Assembly: GCF_012317045.1 (NCBI RefSeq) | Contig: NZ_CP051154.1 | Coordinates: forward strand, 2,728,001-2,792,000 | DNA length: 64,000 nucleotides | Reading direction: 5' to 3' | DNA from: Leifsonia sp. PS1209 | GTDB lineage: Bacteria > Actinomycetota > Actinomycetes > Actinomycetales > Microbacteriaceae | In this document: piece by piece, positions 61,239 through 64,000 of the stretch | Layout of the letters: each line of letters begins with the position of its first letter | How positions within the stretch are numbered: position 1 is the stretch's first letter | Made by a program: the position numbers and the translations under genes | Notes under the pieces: generated by a model | Seen by the model: only the letters and a program-made list of their open reading frames with translations | What the model was told of the DNA's origin: nothing | The model's database searches: none

Positions 61239-61901
61239 TCAGCGCTGGCGGGCGATCGGCAGCGGGATCGCCGCGGCCGCCCGGTCCTCTGCGGGGATGC
61301 TCGCCGCATCCAGTGGGGCGTTGCCGTCGAGCCAGCGGCGCAGCACGCCCTGGGTCAACTCCTCAGTCACTAGGCCGAAGCAGAAGTGGTCGCGCCAGTC
61401 GCCGTTGATGTGGATGTATCGGCGGCGCAGCCCCTCGTAGCGGAAGCCGAGCTTCTCGACCACGCGAAGGCTCGGGCCGTTCTCCGGGCGGATGCAGATC
61501 TCCATCCTGTGCAGGCCCAGCTGGTAGAAGCAGTAGTCCGTGGCGAGCGCGACCGCCGTCGGCGTGATGTTGCGACCGGCGAACTCCTCGGACACCCAGT
61601 AGCCGATCGTCGCACTCGACAGCGAACCGTAGGTGATCGACGACACGTTGAGCTGACCGGCGAGCTGCCCGTCGTACTCGACGATGAACGGCAGCCCGTG
61701 CCCTGCGCGCGCGTTCGCGAGCAACGACCGGATGCTCGACCGCGTGTCGAACGACATCGGCGCATACGGGCTGGTCGCCTCCCACTGGCGCAGCCAGCTG
61801 CGGTTGTCGAGCAGGGAACGCTCCAGACCGCGGGCGTCGCGGAGCCGGATGGGCCGGAGGCCGACCTTGCCCTCGCTGAGTGACGGTACGACGATCGCCA
61901 C
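61239..61901 (-). CDS. rimJ: GNAT acetyltransferase, RimJ/RimL type
   Basis: 220 residues from GTG at 61901 behind AAGGAGAG. It has LRPIRLRDARGLERSLLDNRSWL at the start, the acetyl-CoA region YWVSEEFAGRNITPTAVALA and the tail motif RMEICIRPENGPSLRVVEKLGFRYEG. This is the ribosomal-protein alanine acetyltransferase family. It lies 22 bases after galU on the same strand, as in other actinobacteria, where the pair is conserved. Confidence 0.9.
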   Translation of the reverse strand: MAIVVPSLSEGKVGLRPIRLRDARGLERSLLDNRSWLRQWEATSPYAPMSFDTRSSIRSLLANARAGHGLPFIVEYDGQLAGQLNVSSITYGSLSSATIGYWVSEEFAGRNITPTAVALATDYCFYQLGLHRMEICIRPENGPSLRVVEKLGFRYEGLRRRYIHINGDWRDHFCFGLVTEELTQGVLRRWLDGNAPLDAASIPAEDRAAAAIPLPIARQR

Positions 61902-61923
61902 GGACCTCTCCTTCTCGGTGTGG

Positions 61924-62913
61924 CTAGCGGGCCGCGTCGGCGACGGACTCCGCCGGCTCTGCGGACTCCAGCGGCTCAGCGGGCTCGGCGGGCATCTCGG
62001 GCAGGACCTCGTCCGGCTCGTCGTCGAGGCCTGCCGCGAACTCGCGGAGCCACGGGCGCAGGTCCGGTCCGAGGTCTTCGCGGTCGGACGCGAGCTGCAC
62101 GATCGCCTTGATGTAGTCGAGACGGTCGCCGGTGTCGTAGCGGCGGCCGCGGAAGACGACGCCGTAGACGCCGCCCGTCCAGTCCGGAGCCTGCGCCATC
62201 GACTGCAGTGCATCCGTCAGCTGGATCTCGCCGCCCTTGCCCGGCTCCGTCTTCTCCAGCACGTCGAAGACCTCCGGGCGCAGCACGTAGCGTCCGATGA
62301 TCGCGTAGTTCGACGGCGCGTGCTCGCGGTCCGGCTTCTCGACGAGGCCGGTGATCCGCACCACGTCGTCGTCCTCTGTCTCCTCCACGGCGGCGGCGCC
62401 GTACAGGTGGATCTGGCTGGGGTCGACCTCGAGCAGTGCGACGACGGTGGTGTTCCGCTCCTGCTGCACCTCGAGCATCCTGGACAGGAGTTCGTCGCGC
62501 GAGTCGATGATGTCGTCGCCGAGGAGCACGGCGAACGGTTCGCGGCCCACGTGCATCTTGGCGCGCAGCACGGCGTGGCCGAGGCCCTTGGGGTCGCCCT
62601 GACGGACGTAGTGCATGTCGGCGAGCGCCGTGGAGTAGTTGACCTTCTCGAGGCGGTCGGTGTCGCCCTTCCTGGTGAGGGTCTCCTCCAGCTCTGCGTT
62701 GCGGTCGAAGTGGTTCTCGAGCGCGTTCTTGTTGCGCCCGGTGATCATCAGGACATCGTGGAGCCCCGCGTCCACCGCCTCCTCGACCACGTACTGGATG
62801 GCGGGCTTGTCGACGACGGGGAGCATCTCCTTCGGCATGGCCTTGGTGGCCGGAAGGAAGCGGGTGCCGAGGCCCGCAGCTGGAATGACTGCTTTAGTGA
62901 CGTGCGTTGCCAT
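61924..62913 (-). CDS. galU: UTP-glucose-1-phosphate uridylyltransferase
   Basis: 329 residues. The nucleotide-binding signature is VIPAAGLGTRFLPATKAMPK, followed by EMLPVVDKPAIQYVVEEA, VLLGDDIID and VEKPDREHAPSNYAIIGRYVL. It makes UDP-glucose for envelope sugars. The C-terminal 25 residues are an acidic Pro/Glu/Ala repeat (AEPAEPLESAEPAES), an add-on to the usual end. TACCCT lies six bases before the ATG at 62913 (leaderless). Divergent from 5-FCL. Confidence 0.96.
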   Translation of the reverse strand: MATHVTKAVIPAAGLGTRFLPATKAMPKEMLPVVDKPAIQYVVEEAVDAGLHDVLMITGRNKNALENHFDRNAELEETLTRKGDTDRLEKVNYSTALADMHYVRQGDPKGLGHAVLRAKMHVGREPFAVLLGDDIIDSRDELLSRMLEVQQERNTTVVALLEVDPSQIHLYGAAAVEETEDDDVVRITGLVEKPDREHAPSNYAIIGRYVLRPEVFDVLEKTEPGKGGEIQLTDALQSMAQAPDWTGGVYGVVFRGRRYDTGDRLDYIKAIVQLASDREDLGPDLRPWLREFAAGLDDEPDEVLPEMPAEPAEPLESAEPAESVADAAR

Positions 62914-62971
62914 CTGCTCAGGGTATCGGCAATTCGCGGCACCCCCGGATGCAATCTCTTAGGATTGCCCT

Positions 62972-63556
62972 ATGGATTCGGATACTGCCGCCCATCGCAA
63001 GCGCGCACTGCGCGCCGAACTGCGTGAACGACGACAGAACCTCACCAGCACCGAGCGTGCTGCAGCGACCGCGGGGATCACCCGCAACCTCACCGACCTC
63101 GCGACCGACCTCTCCGCACGCTCCGTCGCCTGCTACCTCTCCACGCCGATCGAGCCGGACACCCGCCCGTTCCTCAACTGGATGCACGCCCAGGGCATCC
63201 GGGTGCTGCTTCCCATCTCGCGGGAGGACGGTCTGCTCGACTGGACGACCGGCGACGGCGAGACGGAGACGGAAGGTCTGTTCGGGATGCCGGAGGCCGT
63301 CGGAGAGCTGCTCGGCCCGATCGCCATCAACGACGTGGACCTGATCGTGATCCCCGCCGCCGCCGTCGACGCATCCGGGATGCGGATGGGCTGGGGCAGA
63401 GGCTATTTCGACAAGACCCTCGGCAGCATGGAAAAATGTCCCCCGGTGTACGCTGTGCTGTTCGACGCCGAGCTGGTCGACGAGGTGCCCCGCGAACGAC
63501 ACGACCAACCGGTCGACGGCGCGGTCACCCCGACCAGGATCGTCCAGTTCTCGTGA
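62972..63556 (+). CDS. 5-formyltetrahydrofolate cyclo-ligase
   Basis: 194 residues. Motifs are RKRALRAELRERRQNL at the start (ATP-binding Lys/Arg), VACYLSTPIEPDT, and the C-terminal loop GMRMGWGRGYFDKTL that binds ATP and magnesium. It converts 5-formyl-THF to 5,10-methenyl-THF. TAGGAT lies six bases before the ATG (leaderless). Its divergent pairing with galU is conserved in actinobacteria. Confidence 0.95.
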   Translation: MDSDTAAHRKRALRAELRERRQNLTSTERAAATAGITRNLTDLATDLSARSVACYLSTPIEPDTRPFLNWMHAQGIRVLLPISREDGLLDWTTGDGETETEGLFGMPEAVGELLGPIAINDVDLIVIPAAAVDASGMRMGWGRGYFDKTLGSMEKCPPVYAVLFDAELVDEVPRERHDQPVDGAVTPTRIVQFS

Positions 63557-63610
63557 CAGCAGCACCGGGCGAACCCGCCCGACACCCCGACCATCCCGGA
63601 GCCTGACACA

Positions 63611-63946
63611 ATGCCCACCTATTCGTACTCGTGCCGCGACTGCGGGACCGCCTTCGACATGCAGCAGGCGTTCACCGACGATGCGCTCACCGTCTGCCCC
63701 ACCTGCGGCGGCAGCCTGCGCAAGGTGTTCGGCGCGGTCGGCGTGACGTTCAACGGGTCCGGGTTCTACCGCACGGACTCGCGCGGGACGAAGAGCTCCA
63801 GCACGGGCTCGGGGTCGTCGTCGTCGGGATCCGGTTCGTCGTCGTCGGGATCCGGCTCGTCTTCCTCCGGCTCGTCCTCGTCCGGCTCCGGTTCGTCCTC
63901 CTCCGGCTCGTCCAGCGCTCCGGCCGCCTCCACGTCGTCCAGCTAG
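63611..63946 (+). CDS. FmdB-family zinc-ribbon protein with Ser/Gly-repeat tail
   Basis: 111 residues. The zinc ribbon (1-60) has Cys pairs YSCRDCGTAF and TVCPTCGGSL and the FmdB end VTFNGSGFYRTDSRG. The remaining 45 residues are a repeat of Gly-Ser-Gly-Ser-Ser-Ser-Ser type, encoded by tandem TCGTCGTCGGGATCCGG-like units, and likely vary in length between strains. Family function is not settled. Confidence 0.9.
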   Translation: MPTYSYSCRDCGTAFDMQQAFTDDALTVCPTCGGSLRKVFGAVGVTFNGSGFYRTDSRGTKSSSTGSGSSSSGSGSSSSGSGSSSSGSSSSGSGSSSSGSSSAPAASTSSS

Positions 63947-63991
63947 TCCCCCTCGATCCCTGCACCACCAGCCTTTCGAAAGGAACCGGCC

Positions 63992-64000
63992 ATGCTCAAA
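63992..64000 (+). CDS. start of a further gene (three codons visible; possibly mscL)
   Basis: ATG CTC AAA at the window edge is preceded by AAAGGAA (63979-63985) at good spacing, so a gene starts here. The residues Met-Leu-Lys and position after an FmdB gene would fit the mechanosensitive channel MscL, but three codons are far too little to identify it. Confidence 0.4.

Overview
The window is 64 kb of high-GC chromosomal DNA from an actinobacterium. It is most likely a member of the Microbacteriaceae (Leifsonia or Microbacterium type). I infer this from codon use, the very frequent GGATGCG/GCATCC words, many leaderless genes with a TAnnnT box about 6 bases before the start codon, a lysG-lysE pair, and a galU-rimJ-GlpR-5-FCL neighbourhood typical of Actinobacteria. 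The assignment rests on sequence style and gene families, not on a database search. I see no prophage, transposon, CRISPR array or rRNA. One tRNA gene (Ala, anticodon CGC) is present.

Layout. 0-3.3 kb: end of an unknown gene, a hairpin-repeat block, a DrrAB-type exporter with an 11-bp iteron operator, and a Clp_N-domain protein with its small HTH partner. 3.4-7.3 kb: L-serine dehydratase, a sulfurtransferase, glutathione peroxidase and a DksA/TraR zinc finger protein. 7.4-14 kb: a large LuxR-type ATPase regulator coupled to an Ala/Pro-rich protein, an FMN reductase, an MFS exporter and an aldo/keto reductase. 14-25.5 kb: phosphodiesterase, methyltransferase, acylphosphatase, PabC-like enzyme, DUF255 thioredoxin protein, a two-component flavin monooxygenase pair, another aldo/keto reductase and an acyl-CoA ligase. 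25.7-29.5 kb: HrpA helicase. 29.6-30 kb: SdpI-like gene in an AT-rich patch.

30.1-39.3 kb is a likely sulfur or amino-acid salvage neighbourhood. It holds a polar amino-acid ABC importer, a GNAT acetyltransferase, a three-gene operon (cysteine-synthase-like PLP enzyme, LLM flavin monooxygenase, and a HAL-family lyase that has lost the MIO triad), a 3-mercaptopyruvate-type sulfurtransferase, and an AraC regulator divergent from it.

39.4-43.2 kb is the ribonucleotide reductase locus. NrdB has the complete class Ic signature (Glu as first metal ligand, Phe in place of the radical Tyr). NrdA has no C-terminal cysteine pair. Between the two genes lies an overlooked 24-codon ORF that starts on the nrdA stop codon and encodes a peptide ending in a CxxC tail, apparently a detached NrdA tail. 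The promoter region has a pair of NrdR-like boxes 32 bp apart and a cluster of DnaA boxes. I regard this as the most interesting locus.

43.2-64 kb: MFS transporter, a six-unit hairpin repeat array, aldo/keto reductase, YhgE-like membrane protein with divergent TetR, alpha/beta hydrolase, TetR divergent from an SDR, acyl-CoA dehydrogenase-M24 peptidase-DUF445 operon, a three-part APH/aminotransferase fusion, epoxide hydrolase, lysG-lysE, tRNA-Ala, a GlpR-like membrane protein, rimJ, galU, 5-FCL, an FmdB zinc ribbon protein and the first codons of a further gene (perhaps mscL).
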